DNA of 38,647 bases, taken from NCBI RefSeq assembly GCF_000702165.1, contig NZ_JNKU01000027.1, positions 1 to 38,647 on the forward strand. The letters run 5' to 3'. The number at the start of each line of letters is the position of its first letter. Positions within the stretch are counted from its first letter, which is position 1. The notes beneath the pieces were generated by a model, which was not told the origin of the DNA, made no database searches, and worked only from the letters and a program-made list of their open reading frames with translations. The translations under genes were made by a program, and so were the position numbers. Positions 22,833-32,621 of this stretch are shown piece after piece. Source of the stretch: Sharpea azabuensis DSM 18934 (GTDB lineage Bacteria > Bacillota_I > Bacilli_A > Erysipelotrichales > Coprobacillaceae).

Positions 22833-23951
22833 ATGTTGAAAAGATTTCAAAGAATTATTATCACAATTTTTTATGTGATTATTGTCTTTTTTTTGATTGC
22901 TGGCTTGATTATGCCAGATAAGAAAATGTCCGAGCAGGAAAACCGTACCCTTACGCAATTTCCTGAACTAACAACAACATCAATTACAAGTGGACATTTC
23001 TTTTCCCAGCTAGATGACTATTTATCTGATCAGTTCCTCTTCCGTGACCAGTTCATGAAGTTAAAAGTCAGGGTTGATAAGATTGAAGGAAAGCGTGAAT
23101 CGGCAGGTGTCTATCTTGGTCATAAAGGCTATCTTCTTGCAAAGAATGAAACACCAAACAAGAAAGCCTTGAACAATACTGTTCAAGCAATCAATAAATT
23201 CACATCATCCCATGAGAATATCTCAATGATGATTATCCCATCATCAGGTACAATTAACCCAGCCCTCCTGCCTTTTGGAGCCCCAATGCGTGATGGTATT
23301 CAAGACATTCATGATTTCACAAAGCAATTATCAAAGATTCAGATCATTGATAGTGCTGCAGGATTAAAGATATATAAAAATGATTATCTTTATTACAAGA
23401 CTGATCACCATTGGACAACATATGGGGCTTATCGTGAATTTTTAAGTGTTGCTAACAAGCTAGGTATTGAAAAGCCAATCACAAAATACAAGAAATATCT
23501 TGTCACTGATAGCTTTGAAGGAACACTAGCTAGCGAGAGTGGTGACCATACCCATAGCGATGAAATACATGTCTATGAACCAGAAACTAAAGTGAAGTAC
23601 TATGTCAACTATGTCATTGAAAACAAAAAGACAACTTCACTTTATGAAACAAAGCAGCTCAAAACAAAAGACCAATATACGCTCTTTGAGGGCGGTAACC
23701 ATCCAGTTGTCGAAATCAATACGACAAATAACAACCATAAGAACCTTCTTATCTTCAAAGATTCTTATGCGAATAGCTTTGTCCCATTCCTATATCCTTA
23801 TTATCAGAAAATCATTATGGTTGATCCAAGATACTATAATGATGATATCAATAAACTTATTGAGAACTATGACATCAACCAGTATCTGTTCCTCTATAGT
23901 GCTAATACCATGATGAAAGATACATCCCTGTCAGATTTACTCAATAGCTAG
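22833..23951 (+). CDS. DHHW-motif protein (AlgX/AlgJ-like), extracytoplasmic acyltransferase
   Basis: A 372-residue protein with an N-terminal membrane helix (ITIFYVIIVFFLIAGLI) and an SGNH-like domain. The DHHW motif is at 191-194 in YYKTDHHWTTYGAY, and a serine-containing loop LLIFKDSYANSFVPFL near 307-322 supplies the nucleophile. Related proteins (AlgJ, AlgX) finish acetyl transfer onto polysaccharide. I chose ATG at 22833 since the longer frame would overlap the MBOAT gene and lacks a ribosome binding site. It ends the four-gene operon with a terminator one base later. Confidence 0.87.
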   Translation: MLKRFQRIIITIFYVIIVFFLIAGLIMPDKKMSEQENRTLTQFPELTTTSITSGHFFSQLDDYLSDQFLFRDQFMKLKVRVDKIEGKRESAGVYLGHKGYLLAKNETPNKKALNNTVQAINKFTSSHENISMMIIPSSGTINPALLPFGAPMRDGIQDIHDFTKQLSKIQIIDSAAGLKIYKNDYLYYKTDHHWTTYGAYREFLSVANKLGIEKPITKYKKYLVTDSFEGTLASESGDHTHSDEIHVYEPETKVKYYVNYVIENKKTTSLYETKQLKTKDQYTLFEGGNHPVVEINTTNNNHKNLLIFKDSYANSFVPFLYPYYQKIIMVDPRYYNDDINKLIENYDINQYLFLYSANTMMKDTSLSDLLNS

Positions 23952-23975
23952 AAGAGGACTTTTTGTCCTCTTTTG
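23952..23975 (+). terminator. Intrinsic terminator of the O-acylation operon
   Basis: AAGAGGAC and GTCCTCTT pair around five T, followed by a T-rich tail. Confidence 0.8.
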
Positions 23976-24102
23976 TCTTGCAAAAGAATTAATGTTAGCG
24001 ATTACTTTGATGGAATTTGGAAATTTTCAAAAAAGAGACTTTATTTATATCTCCCAACGTATTACAATGCGTTCGTAAAACACGATTAAAAGGGGAAAAT
24101 TT

Positions 24103-25653
24103 ATGAATTCATTTTTAATGTTCATTCTTGCCTTAGCACCAATTATTTGGTTAATTGTTGCAATGAGTGTCTTAAAGATGGCAGGCTGGAAAGCTTGTTT
24201 AATTGCACTTGTGGTAACATTTATTGAAGCTATGGCATTCTGGAAAATGCCTTTTGTCTTTGCAGCAACAGCTGCAGCTGAAGGTATCGCTAATGCATTA
24301 TGGCCTATCATTATCGTTATTTTAGCCGCATTATTCGTATATAACCTTACTGTTGAAACAGGCGCAATGGAAAAGATTAAAGCAATGCTTGCTTCAGTAT
24401 CTACTGACAAGCGTGTCTTAATGCTTTTAATCGCCTTTGGTTTTGGTAACTTCATGGAAGGTATGGCTGGCTTTGGTACAGCAGTTGCCATTCCTGCAGG
24501 TATCTTAGTAGGTCTTGGATTTAATCCATTACTCGCCGTAGTTTCATGCTTAGTTATTAACTCTACACCTACAGCCTTTGGTTCAGTTGGTGTCCCAGTT
24601 AATACAATGGCTAATATCACTGGCTTAAACGTCGTACATATCGCTAGCTATACAGCACTTATTCAGATTGTTGTTCAGTTCATTATTCCTTTTGTTGCCG
24701 TTATTATTATCGGTCAGGGAACAAAGGCATTAAAAGGCTTAATTCCATTTACTATTATCGCTGATTTAGCTTTCATTATTCCTGAATACTTAACTGCAAC
24801 GTTCATTGGACCAGACTTAGCTGATATTATTGGTGCCATTGTATCAATGTTAGTGATGATTCTTTGTGCATTCAAATTACCAATGAAAAAGATTGATGAA
24901 TTCCAGGTCGAAGATGCTGGAAATGGCTTAGAAGGCTTAACATTTGGTGAAGCATTCAAGAGCTGGTCTCCATTCATCTTTGTCTTCATCTTCTTACTTG
25001 GTACTTCTAAGATTGTACCATTCATTCATGATCCACTTGCTTCAATCAATAGTCCTATTCAGTTCTATGCTGGTAAGAAACCTGCAACATTGACATTCTA
25101 CTGGATCAATACACCTGGTGTATTAATCTTGCTTGCTGGTTTAATTGGTGGTGCTATTCAGGGTGCAAGCTTTGGCACAATGATGAAAGTTCTTGGTAAC
25201 ACTGTTAAGACAAACGTTAAGACAATTATCACAATTTGTTCAGTATTAGCTGTCGCAAAGATCATGGGTTATAGTGGCATGATCGGTGATATCGCAAAGA
25301 TCTTAGTTGCGGTTACAGGAGTATACTTCCCATTAATCTCACCATTAATTGGTACGATCGGTGGTTTTGTAACAGGTTCTGGTACTTCTACAACAGCATT
25401 ATTTGGTGCCTTACAGGTTCATACAGCCGAAGCAATTGGTGCAAATCAGACATGGCTTGCAGCTGGTAACTTGATGGGAGCTGGTCTTGGTAAGATGATC
25501 TGTCCACAGTCTATTGCAATCGGTACAGCAGCCGTAGGCCTAAGCGGGGCAGAAAGTAAAATCCTTTCCGCAACAGTCAAGTATACAGTACTCTTTGCCG
25601 TAATTGGCGGTATTGTCTGCTTTGTATTCCCAATGCTTGGTTTAGTCGCATAA
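24103..25653 (+). CDS. lctP: L-lactate permease (LctP family)
   Basis: A 516-residue membrane protein with about twelve to fourteen helices and the LctP features: ALAPIIWLIVAMSVLKM at the start, FGFGNFMEGMAGFGTAVAIP (about 112-131) with the motif for lactate binding, and GFVTGSGTSTTALFGALQ and AAGNLMGAGLGKMICPQSIA near the C-terminus. The substrate is lactate, exported or taken up with a proton. It is transcribed alone, with GGGGA before the ATG and a terminator after. Length is close to the family's normal 520-560. Confidence 0.93.
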   Translation: MNSFLMFILALAPIIWLIVAMSVLKMAGWKACLIALVVTFIEAMAFWKMPFVFAATAAAEGIANALWPIIIVILAALFVYNLTVETGAMEKIKAMLASVSTDKRVLMLLIAFGFGNFMEGMAGFGTAVAIPAGILVGLGFNPLLAVVSCLVINSTPTAFGSVGVPVNTMANITGLNVVHIASYTALIQIVVQFIIPFVAVIIIGQGTKALKGLIPFTIIADLAFIIPEYLTATFIGPDLADIIGAIVSMLVMILCAFKLPMKKIDEFQVEDAGNGLEGLTFGEAFKSWSPFIFVFIFLLGTSKIVPFIHDPLASINSPIQFYAGKKPATLTFYWINTPGVLILLAGLIGGAIQGASFGTMMKVLGNTVKTNVKTIITICSVLAVAKIMGYSGMIGDIAKILVAVTGVYFPLISPLIGTIGGFVTGSGTSTTALFGALQVHTAEAIGANQTWLAAGNLMGAGLGKMICPQSIAIGTAAVGLSGAESKILSATVKYTVLFAVIGGIVCFVFPMLGLVA

Positions 25654-25677
25654 TTCCAACAATTAATATTTAAGAAG

Positions 25678-25712
25678 CGCGTAGGTTCAAATCAAGAACT
25701 TATGCGTTTTTT
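25678..25712 (+). terminator. Intrinsic terminator of lctP
   Basis: CGCGTAGGTTC and GAACTTATGCG pair with two G-U pairs around a seven-base loop, followed by six T. Confidence 0.8.
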
Positions 25713-26047
25713 ATGCCTCAATATATCAATGAGATGAAATGATTAACAAAACTAACATATAATTTTCATATAATGAAAGAATTGGCAATATATAATAATA
25801 GGCTTGTGTTTAGAATTTATGTATATTAATATATAAAAGAGAAATTCTATCAGCAATATTTTTATTTCATTTCGATAATTCAACGTTAAAGCTAATGAAA
25901 TATCAATCCAGAAATATGATCTATTCAATATTTCTGAGAGTTATTCCTTATCAAATAGTAATATATATATATAAATGATTATAATACGACACAGTGTAAT
26001 ATAAAACATGCATATGAAAAATAAATAATATAGAAAGGTGTATTGGG
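25713..26047. promoter_or_regulatory. AT-rich leader and promoter region of the pilus locus
   Basis: No gene is present. TATAAT at 25980-25985 is the best -10 candidate, about 60 bases before the first pilin start, without a good -35. A 9-bp inverted repeat (CAGAAATAT at 25909-25917, ATATTTCTG at 25928-25936) lies 40 bases upstream and could be an activator site. No pilus regulator gene is in the window. Confidence 0.4.
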
Positions 26048-29000
26048 ATGCTAGTTCATAATAAACATAAATTAAAAGTCATCACAGCGCTATTTTTGTG
26101 CGTCTTTATGGCCATTGTAACTTTGTATTCATATACCCATGCATTTGCAGACAATGCAATCGATTTAGGCAGTCAAGAGGGATGGGTCAGTAAAGTTTCA
26201 GTCAAGAAAAATGTAAATGGCGAGTGGCAAGAGACAACACAATTCAAAGATGGTGATGAAGTTCAGGTAGGTATTAATTATACGATACCACCGAATAGTT
26301 TTACGACTTCTCCATATCAGGTGAAATATCAGTTACCTAGCGGTATTACAATCACAAAAACTGAAAGTGGTATTGTCAAAGATCCTGATACTAAGGAAGA
26401 ATTAGGAACTTATCAAATTAGTATGGATGGTCTGATTACAATAACCTATAATGACCAATTCAATACAATTGAGGAATATCAGGGAACAGTGCAGGTAACT
26501 GGTTCGATATCTTCAAATGGAAGCGGAGAAAATGGTGAAATACATTTCCCTGGATCCAATACGACAATCACTGTTGAAAAAGAACATGAACAAAATGATA
26601 CTGATATTTTTGTGAAAAAAGAAGCACAAGTAGCTTCTGATAAGAAATCAATAAGTTATAAGGTCATTGTCTCAACAACAAAAGGAACTTCCGATGTTGT
26701 AAAAATTGAAGATGGGATTTGGGCATATAATGTAAATGCTGAATATGATATGAATTCATTCCAGCTAGTGAAGAAGAATGCTAGTGGGGGAAGTGAAGTA
26801 ATCTCTAACCCTAATGTGGTAAAGGACATTTATACAAATAAAGTGAAAATTGAAAATTTGCCAAAATTACAAGCTGGTGAATCCTATGAACTCAGCTATA
26901 AGGTGAATTTAACGGACATAATAGGATCAAATGGTGATGCTAAGGTTGGCAATACGGCTTCTGCAAATTCAGGTAAAAATTCCGATAATAAAAGTCTTGA
27001 AAGTCGTGTTTCTAATAGAATGATTAATAAATGGGGACAGAGTGATGGTGAGAATATTAAATGGACTGTCACTTTCAATGATGGGAAAGCAGATATCTCA
27101 CATTATGTTTTTACTGACACATTACCAGGTGAATGTGTCAATAATACCTTTAAGCTATCTGATATAAATGAGGTACCCATTGATACTCAAATCAATGGTT
27201 TGTTGTCATATGACGCAAATACAAAACAACTCAGAATTGACTTTTCTAAACTTCCAAAACAATATCAAAGCAAGCAGCTTAAACTTGTATATAGTACAAA
27301 GGCACCAGAGGTTAGTGATAATAGCCCAATAAAAGTTAGTAATACAGGCTATTTTGATGGCGATGGTCATCACTATTCGGCAAGTGCTAATGTTGAAGTC
27401 AAGCCTAATATTCATGTAGGCAAGACAAAGGCTTATGTACCACAAAAGATCGATGAAAAGCATATGCAATACTTCTGGAAATCGACAATTGGTAACTTTG
27501 AAGGTAAAAATGTAACAGAAATCACTTATGAAGATGAAATTAAAGATGCAATAATCGATAATCAGACCGTCGCAAATACACATTATACTTATGCCAAGAC
27601 TTTACAAGATGAACTTTACAAGAATGAGAATCTGATTGTCAGAAGCAGTGAGAATCATCAGCCTTTTTCAAAGGGTCAATACCAATGGACACTTGAATGT
27701 TATGATGCATCAGGAAATAAGATTGATAACAATAATACAACGCAACCTGTTCACAGTTTTAAGATTCATATCACATCTTCTTCACCATTGAAGGTAGAGA
27801 ATATTGAAATTCATTATTCTACCATTGGAGATATTTCGAAAGTAACGGAAGGTGCAACTGCAAACTATGGCAATAAAGCTTCCATCCCTTCTTTCAACAA
27901 TAATCCACTCAATAATGTCACGACAGAAACGCAACAGGAATATAAGAATGTAAAAGTTCTAGAAAAGCAGGTAAGTCTATATAATGAAAATATAGTCAAT
28001 AATCAGCCGTCCTATGTTTCAGGTAAGCTGAATGTCAATTATGATAAAATAGCTGAAGAAAATGGCAAGAAGGTTATTTATTATCGTCTGAAGATCCATG
28101 TTGCGCCAAATAGCAGTGGTGAGATAAAGATAATCGATAATCTTCCTAAAGGCATGCAATATGTTGATGGAAGCTTGGAGGGAGCTTTCTATGGCAGTGA
28201 GTACTATATTTATACAAGCCAAGGTAGTTATAATTTCAATACAACTCATAAGCCTTTAGTCAATAAAGATGAAAAAAGCGATGGTACAACAGAACTTACC
28301 TTTACAGTTTTAGATGGATATCAAGCTAATCAAGAACAAATCATTTTACTGAAATATAAAGCTTATATCTCGGATGACTATTGGCTTGATATGTCAAATT
28401 CCGCAAAGAGTTATATCAATAAAGCAATTTATAACAATATACCTGTAGAACAGGAAACTCATATTGCAAGAGATGTCAAGGCTGTGAAGAAATCAGGTAA
28501 ACAGAAAAAAGATGCTTCCGGCAATCCGACGAATCAAATAGAATATGCGATTGATATAAATCCGGCAGGTAAAGATTTGAATCCAAAAGGCAATACATTA
28601 GAATTAAAAGACAAACTTTCTATTCCTGGTAATTATTCTAAAATCAAGGCTTTCCTAGATTTAAAGAGTGTTAAGCTTTATAGCTATGATTCTTCAAAGA
28701 GTGATCACCGAGGTGTTCTTCTTGATAACAGTTTATATTCTTTACAATATGATAGTCAGACACATGTAATAAAACTGACGATACCTGATGAGCAGCCATG
28801 CGTATTTGTCTATGAGTATAATATCGATGGCATGAGTGAGTATGTCAATGCACCTGCGATTTCTAATAGTGCTGAATTAGCAGGCTTCTATTCTGATCAG
28901 AAACAGTTGCAATTAGATAAAACTTCATCTGGGGCAACACTTCAAACGGAAAAAATTGTAATCAAGAAGATTGATAGTGATAACTATTCAAGAGCTTTAC

Positions 29001-30094
29001 AAGGTGCAGAATTTTCTGTTGAAAAGCTTAACAATAAGAGTTGGCAATCTTTAAATCCACAAGACATTACATCCTTTAATTCACTTACAACGGATGATAA
29101 GGGAGAATTATTATTCACGAAATATGATAATAATGTACTCTATCGACTTAAAGAAACAAAAGCTCCTGATGGTTATAAGCTAGAAACAAAGCCATACTAT
29201 TTTGTTGCACTTGAAAATACTGAAGCTGATGCCTTCTTTACAAGTCTTGATCAGGCAATCAAGAATGATATACCTGGAAATGATGATAATGAGAAGAAAG
29301 CTAATATTCATTTCCTGGGAAATGAGGGTGGAACAATTTATATTCCAAATACATATACTAAGCTAACAATTCATAAGAACTGGCTGAATAAGGATGGATC
29401 AACTGATACTTCTAATAAGAGTCCAATTCATCTTACTTTATGGCGCTATAATACAAAATATGATAGTGCAAAAGTTACTCTTAAATACTTTATTGTTGAT
29501 GACAATGGAAATAAACAGAATTGGGGCGATGAGACTAGAAACTATGATGTGGAAAGAGGTACATCATTTACAGTGAAATGGCCTGAGAATACAACAAAAG
29601 GTATATTTAAAGTTATGTTCAATAACCAGCTAGATAGTAACCATACAAATCTTACATATACGTCACCAAATATCACAAGTGATAGTGTTATTGAGATATA
29701 TTTAAAGGGTTATCAAGGTAATAGTGCAGTTCAATTTGCTAAGCCACAACTTGCTTTAGATCAAACAACAGCTTATAAGCAGCAAGAGTTTAATATATCT
29801 CAGCTGAATAACTGGTCAAAATCATTTGAAAATTTACCTGCTGAAGATGAACAGGGACATAAGTATGTTTACAGCGTCATGGAAGAACCAATGGCTGGTT
29901 ATGATGTATCCTACAGCAATAATAATGGAATAACGACTGGTACCATTCAGGTTATCAATAAGAAGAATGATAGTGGTGTTCTTTTACCAATAACAGGTGG
30001 CCGGGGCACGGTATTAGGTTGCTTGACAGGTCTTATGTTTATTATGGCAACAAGTATTGTGATGTTGATGAAAGTGAAAAAGAAATACTTATAA
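26048..30094 (+). CDS. Large LPxTG-type pilus tip/adhesin subunit with SpaA domain
   Basis: A 1348-residue surface protein. The signal peptide ends after AFA (residue 34). Several beta-sandwich domains with DUF11/isopeptide-type patterns follow (repeats of 'DxL...G...V' style with KKEA, VEKEH and YKV strands). A SpaA/Cna-B domain begins near 970 (IVIKKIDSDNYSRALQGAEF) with an E-box in RLKETKAPDGY, then a second Cna-B-like domain with a long insertion starts at about 1100 (KLTIHKNW). The sorting signal is LPITGG at 1313-1318, followed by a hydrophobic helix and KVKKKYL. It is probably the tip adhesin or ancillary pilin, joined by the class C sortase encoded at 33119. Confidence 0.87.
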   Translation: MLVHNKHKLKVITALFLCVFMAIVTLYSYTHAFADNAIDLGSQEGWVSKVSVKKNVNGEWQETTQFKDGDEVQVGINYTIPPNSFTTSPYQVKYQLPSGITITKTESGIVKDPDTKEELGTYQISMDGLITITYNDQFNTIEEYQGTVQVTGSISSNGSGENGEIHFPGSNTTITVEKEHEQNDTDIFVKKEAQVASDKKSISYKVIVSTTKGTSDVVKIEDGIWAYNVNAEYDMNSFQLVKKNASGGSEVISNPNVVKDIYTNKVKIENLPKLQAGESYELSYKVNLTDIIGSNGDAKVGNTASANSGKNSDNKSLESRVSNRMINKWGQSDGENIKWTVTFNDGKADISHYVFTDTLPGECVNNTFKLSDINEVPIDTQINGLLSYDANTKQLRIDFSKLPKQYQSKQLKLVYSTKAPEVSDNSPIKVSNTGYFDGDGHHYSASANVEVKPNIHVGKTKAYVPQKIDEKHMQYFWKSTIGNFEGKNVTEITYEDEIKDAIIDNQTVANTHYTYAKTLQDELYKNENLIVRSSENHQPFSKGQYQWTLECYDASGNKIDNNNTTQPVHSFKIHITSSSPLKVENIEIHYSTIGDISKVTEGATANYGNKASIPSFNNNPLNNVTTETQQEYKNVKVLEKQVSLYNENIVNNQPSYVSGKLNVNYDKIAEENGKKVIYYRLKIHVAPNSSGEIKIIDNLPKGMQYVDGSLEGAFYGSEYYIYTSQGSYNFNTTHKPLVNKDEKSDGTTELTFTVLDGYQANQEQIILLKYKAYISDDYWLDMSNSAKSYINKAIYNNIPVEQETHIARDVKAVKKSGKQKKDASGNPTNQIEYAIDINPAGKDLNPKGNTLELKDKLSIPGNYSKIKAFLDLKSVKLYSYDSSKSDHRGVLLDNSLYSLQYDSQTHVIKLTIPDEQPCVFVYEYNIDGMSEYVNAPAISNSAELAGFYSDQKQLQLDKTSSGATLQTEKIVIKKIDSDNYSRALQGAEFSVEKLNNKSWQSLNPQDITSFNSLTTDDKGELLFTKYDNNVLYRLKETKAPDGYKLETKPYYFVALENTEADAFFTSLDQAIKNDIPGNDDNEKKANIHFLGNEGGTIYIPNTYTKLTIHKNWLNKDGSTDTSNKSPIHLTLWRYNTKYDSAKVTLKYFIVDDNGNKQNWGDETRNYDVERGTSFTVKWPENTTKGIFKVMFNNQLDSNHTNLTYTSPNITSDSVIEIYLKGYQGNSAVQFAKPQLALDQTTAYKQQEFNISQLNNWSKSFENLPAEDEQGHKYVYSVMEEPMAGYDVSYSNNNGITTGTIQVINKKNDSGVLLPITGGRGTVLGCLTGLMFIMATSIVMLMKVKKKYL

Positions 30095-30200
30095 ACATGC
30101 AATACTACATTCTATATTTGGGAGGCGGATAGAATAGAAGAGAAGTTAAGAGATCTATATGATAAGTAAAATTTTGGAAAAAGGAGAAGAAAAAAATTTT

Positions 30201-31700
30201 ATGAAACATTTACACAAACTACTTAGCTTTATTGTAGCATTGACAATGGTCTTTGCTCTTGGAAGCATGCAAGCTACTTCTGTATCTGCAGAGGAAACAA
30301 CTTACAAACTCACATTAACAGGAACTGCAACAGGACATACTTATGAAGCTTATCAGGTCTTTAAAGGTGACTTAAGTACAAATAATGAAGGCAAGAAAGT
30401 ATTATCAAATGTCACTTGGGGTACTGGCGTGACATATTCAGGAGAAGAATCTGCTGCTGAGGTCGCAAAAGCTCTTGGTGATCACACTATGACAATTGAT
30501 CAATTACTTGAAAAATTAACTCTCACTACAGTTACTAAGACAGTATCATCAAGTGCATATAGCACTGTTATTGAGGGCTTAACTGCTGGTTACTACTTAG
30601 TTAAGGATCAAGATGGAACACAGTCTAATACATCAGATGCTTATACTAAATTCATTGTCCAGGTTGTTGGTGATACAGAAGCTGACATTAAATCAGGTGT
30701 TCCAACTGTAGAAAAGAAAGTAAAAGATACTAATGATTCTACTGGTAAAACTTCTGATTGGCAGGATTCAGCAGATGCTGATATTGGTGATGATGTTTCA
30801 TATCAGGTAACTGGTACTATGCCAGATAACATTGCCGACTACACATCTTACAAATATGTCTTCACTGATACAATGAGCAAAGGCTTAACTTATACAGCTA
30901 ATAATGCAAGAATCGCAATTGGCGACAAAGATGTTACAAGCTCATTCAAAGAAGTAGTTACACCAAAAGATGATGGTTCTACAGTTGTAACATGGACATG
31001 TGACAACTTAAAAGGTATTGAAGGTGTTACTCTTGATGCTGATACAAAAGTTGTTGTAAAGTACAATGCTAAGTTAAATGATAATGCAGTTCTTGGTTCT
31101 GAAGGTAACCCTAATACAGTGAACTTGACTTACTCCAACAACCCTAACAAGGGCGGTGAAGGTGATACTGGTAAGACTCCAGATGACAAGAATATCGTCT
31201 TCACTTATAAAGTAGTTGTCAACAAGTTTGATCAGGATCAGAACCCATTAGCTGGCGCTGCCTTCAAATTAGAAAAGAAATTAGCTGATGGCTCATACAA
31301 GACAGTTAAAGAATTCACTGCTGGTGTAGAAACAACATTCGAATTCAAAGGCTTAGATGATGGTGAGTATAAGTTAACCGAATCAACAACTCCAGATGGA
31401 TATAATACAATTGATCCTATTACTTTCACAATTTCAGCAGAACATGATACTGAAAGTGATAATCCATCATTAACATCTTTGGAAGGATCTTTGCCAGGCG
31501 ATAAAACTACAGGAGAAATCACATTTACTTCTAATATTACTCATGGTTCATTAACTACTAATGTTATCAACAAGAAGGGTTCTGAATTACCTGAAACTGG
31601 TGGCATGGGTACTACATTGTTATATGGTGTTGGTGGCGTACTAGTAGCTTTAGCAGCAGTTTACGTTGTTTACACTAAGAAAAATGAGAAAAAGCAGTAA
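30201..31700 (+). CDS. Backbone pilin, LPETG-anchored, with isopeptide domains
   Basis: A 499-residue pilin: signal peptide with cleavage after SVSA, N-terminal domain, a linker with PTVEKKV (near 168) whose lysine is in the place used for polymerisation in class C systems, a fimbrial D2-type domain (DIGDDVSYQVTGTMP), a SpaA/Cna-B domain with E-box YKLTESTTP near 391, and the sorting signal LPETGG at 463, a membrane helix and KKNEKKQ. An earlier ATG at 30159 would add 14 residues, but the signal peptide favours 30201; AAAGGAG lies 14 bases upstream, rather far. Abundance of favoured codons compared with neighbours suggests high expression. Confidence 0.88.
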   Translation: MKHLHKLLSFIVALTMVFALGSMQATSVSAEETTYKLTLTGTATGHTYEAYQVFKGDLSTNNEGKKVLSNVTWGTGVTYSGEESAAEVAKALGDHTMTIDQLLEKLTLTTVTKTVSSSAYSTVIEGLTAGYYLVKDQDGTQSNTSDAYTKFIVQVVGDTEADIKSGVPTVEKKVKDTNDSTGKTSDWQDSADADIGDDVSYQVTGTMPDNIADYTSYKYVFTDTMSKGLTYTANNARIAIGDKDVTSSFKEVVTPKDDGSTVVTWTCDNLKGIEGVTLDADTKVVVKYNAKLNDNAVLGSEGNPNTVNLTYSNNPNKGGEGDTGKTPDDKNIVFTYKVVVNKFDQDQNPLAGAAFKLEKKLADGSYKTVKEFTAGVETTFEFKGLDDGEYKLTESTTPDGYNTIDPITFTISAEHDTESDNPSLTSLEGSLPGDKTTGEITFTSNITHGSLTTNVINKKGSELPETGGMGTTLLYGVGGVLVALAAVYVVYTKKNEKKQ

Positions 31701-32535
31701 TCTTTTTAAGAAGCTTTGTATTATTCTTTCCTTGCTGCTGATCATGGTCAATGCGCAAGGCAAAGTTTTCGCAAAAGAGAGTTCCACTTTGACACTTACA
31801 AAGTGTCAGAGTGGGATGCATCTTCATTTGTATCATGTTGCCAATAAGATCAATGGAGAATTTGTCTATACACAAGAGTTTTTAGATGCCAAAAATGCCA
31901 ATATTGATCTTAATAAATTACCGACAGCTGATGATACACAGAAAGCTGCTGAGACATTAAAAGGATATGCCATAAACAAAGAAGGACAAGATAAAGAGGC
32001 TAATGGTGATGTAGTGAAATATAATGGTCTTCAAAAAGGTGTCTATCTTCTTATTATTGATAACCTTGAAAAAGATCATCAGATCTATCGCTATTTGCCA
32101 TACCTTATAGACCTCTCTCAGAGCACAGAGGTTGAACTCAGTAAATATTCATTGTCCACTGTTTATAAATATCGCTTATTGAAGAAGTGGGAAGGTACAA
32201 ACAATCCTCCTGATCGTATTGTTGTTGATATTTATGGGAATGGTATAAAAGAGAAAACGGTTAATCTGACAAAGAAACAAAACTATTTTTATAGCTGGCA
32301 GGATCATCAAAAGAAGAATTATACTGTTGTTGAACATCATGTAAAAGGTTATAAGAATAGTGTTGTCTATGGGGAAAAAGATGGTGAAGCGAATATTGTT
32401 TTGACTAATACCAAGACGATAACACAAAAGTCTCAAACAAAGACGGGAGATGCAACACCCATAATGTTTTATGTCATTCTGCTTTCAATAAGTGGCATTG
32501 TCCTTATCATGATTGGGAAGAAATGCAAAAGATAA
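31684..32535 (+). CDS. Third pilin-like subunit with a non-canonical sorting signal
   Basis: A 283-residue secreted protein whose ATG overlaps the end of the backbone pilin gene by 17 bases. The signal peptide (LCIILSLLLIMVNAQGKVFA) is followed by a pilin-type N-domain (SSTLTLTKCQSGMHLHLYHV), an inner segment with YNGLQKGVYLLII, and a Cna-B-like domain (YRLLKKWEGTNNPPDRIVVD). The C-terminus has QTKTGD at 251-256 in place of LPxTG, then a hydrophobic helix and KKCKR. It is probably the anchor or minor pilin, and the sequence change suggests a different sortase specificity or the cell-wall housekeeping sortase. The track of longer upstream starts (TTG at 31666) was rejected. Confidence 0.8.
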   Translation: MRKSSNLFKKLCIILSLLLIMVNAQGKVFAKESSTLTLTKCQSGMHLHLYHVANKINGEFVYTQEFLDAKNANIDLNKLPTADDTQKAAETLKGYAINKEGQDKEANGDVVKYNGLQKGVYLLIIDNLEKDHQIYRYLPYLIDLSQSTEVELSKYSLSTVYKYRLLKKWEGTNNPPDRIVVDIYGNGIKEKTVNLTKKQNYFYSWQDHQKKNYTVVEHHVKGYKNSVVYGEKDGEANIVLTNTKTITQKSQTKTGDATPIMFYVILLSISGIVLIMIGKKCKR

Positions 32536-32557
32536 TGGTACGTAAGTACCATTTTTC
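32535..32557 (+). terminator. Intrinsic terminator after the pilin genes
   Basis: ATGGTAC and GTACCAT pair around GTAA, followed by TTTTTC. It separates the three pilin genes from the assembly genes and may lower expression of the latter. Confidence 0.75.
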
Positions 32558-32621
32558 TTATGAGTAAAAGACTAGTAGGAAAGTGTGACTAGTGCTAGAA
32601 TATTGAATCAGGGGTTATCAC

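Noticed and set aside
32562-32600. Two GACTAGT motifs before the SipA-like gene as a regulator site
   Set aside because: Only two short copies, no clear promoter geometry; too weak to report as a feature.
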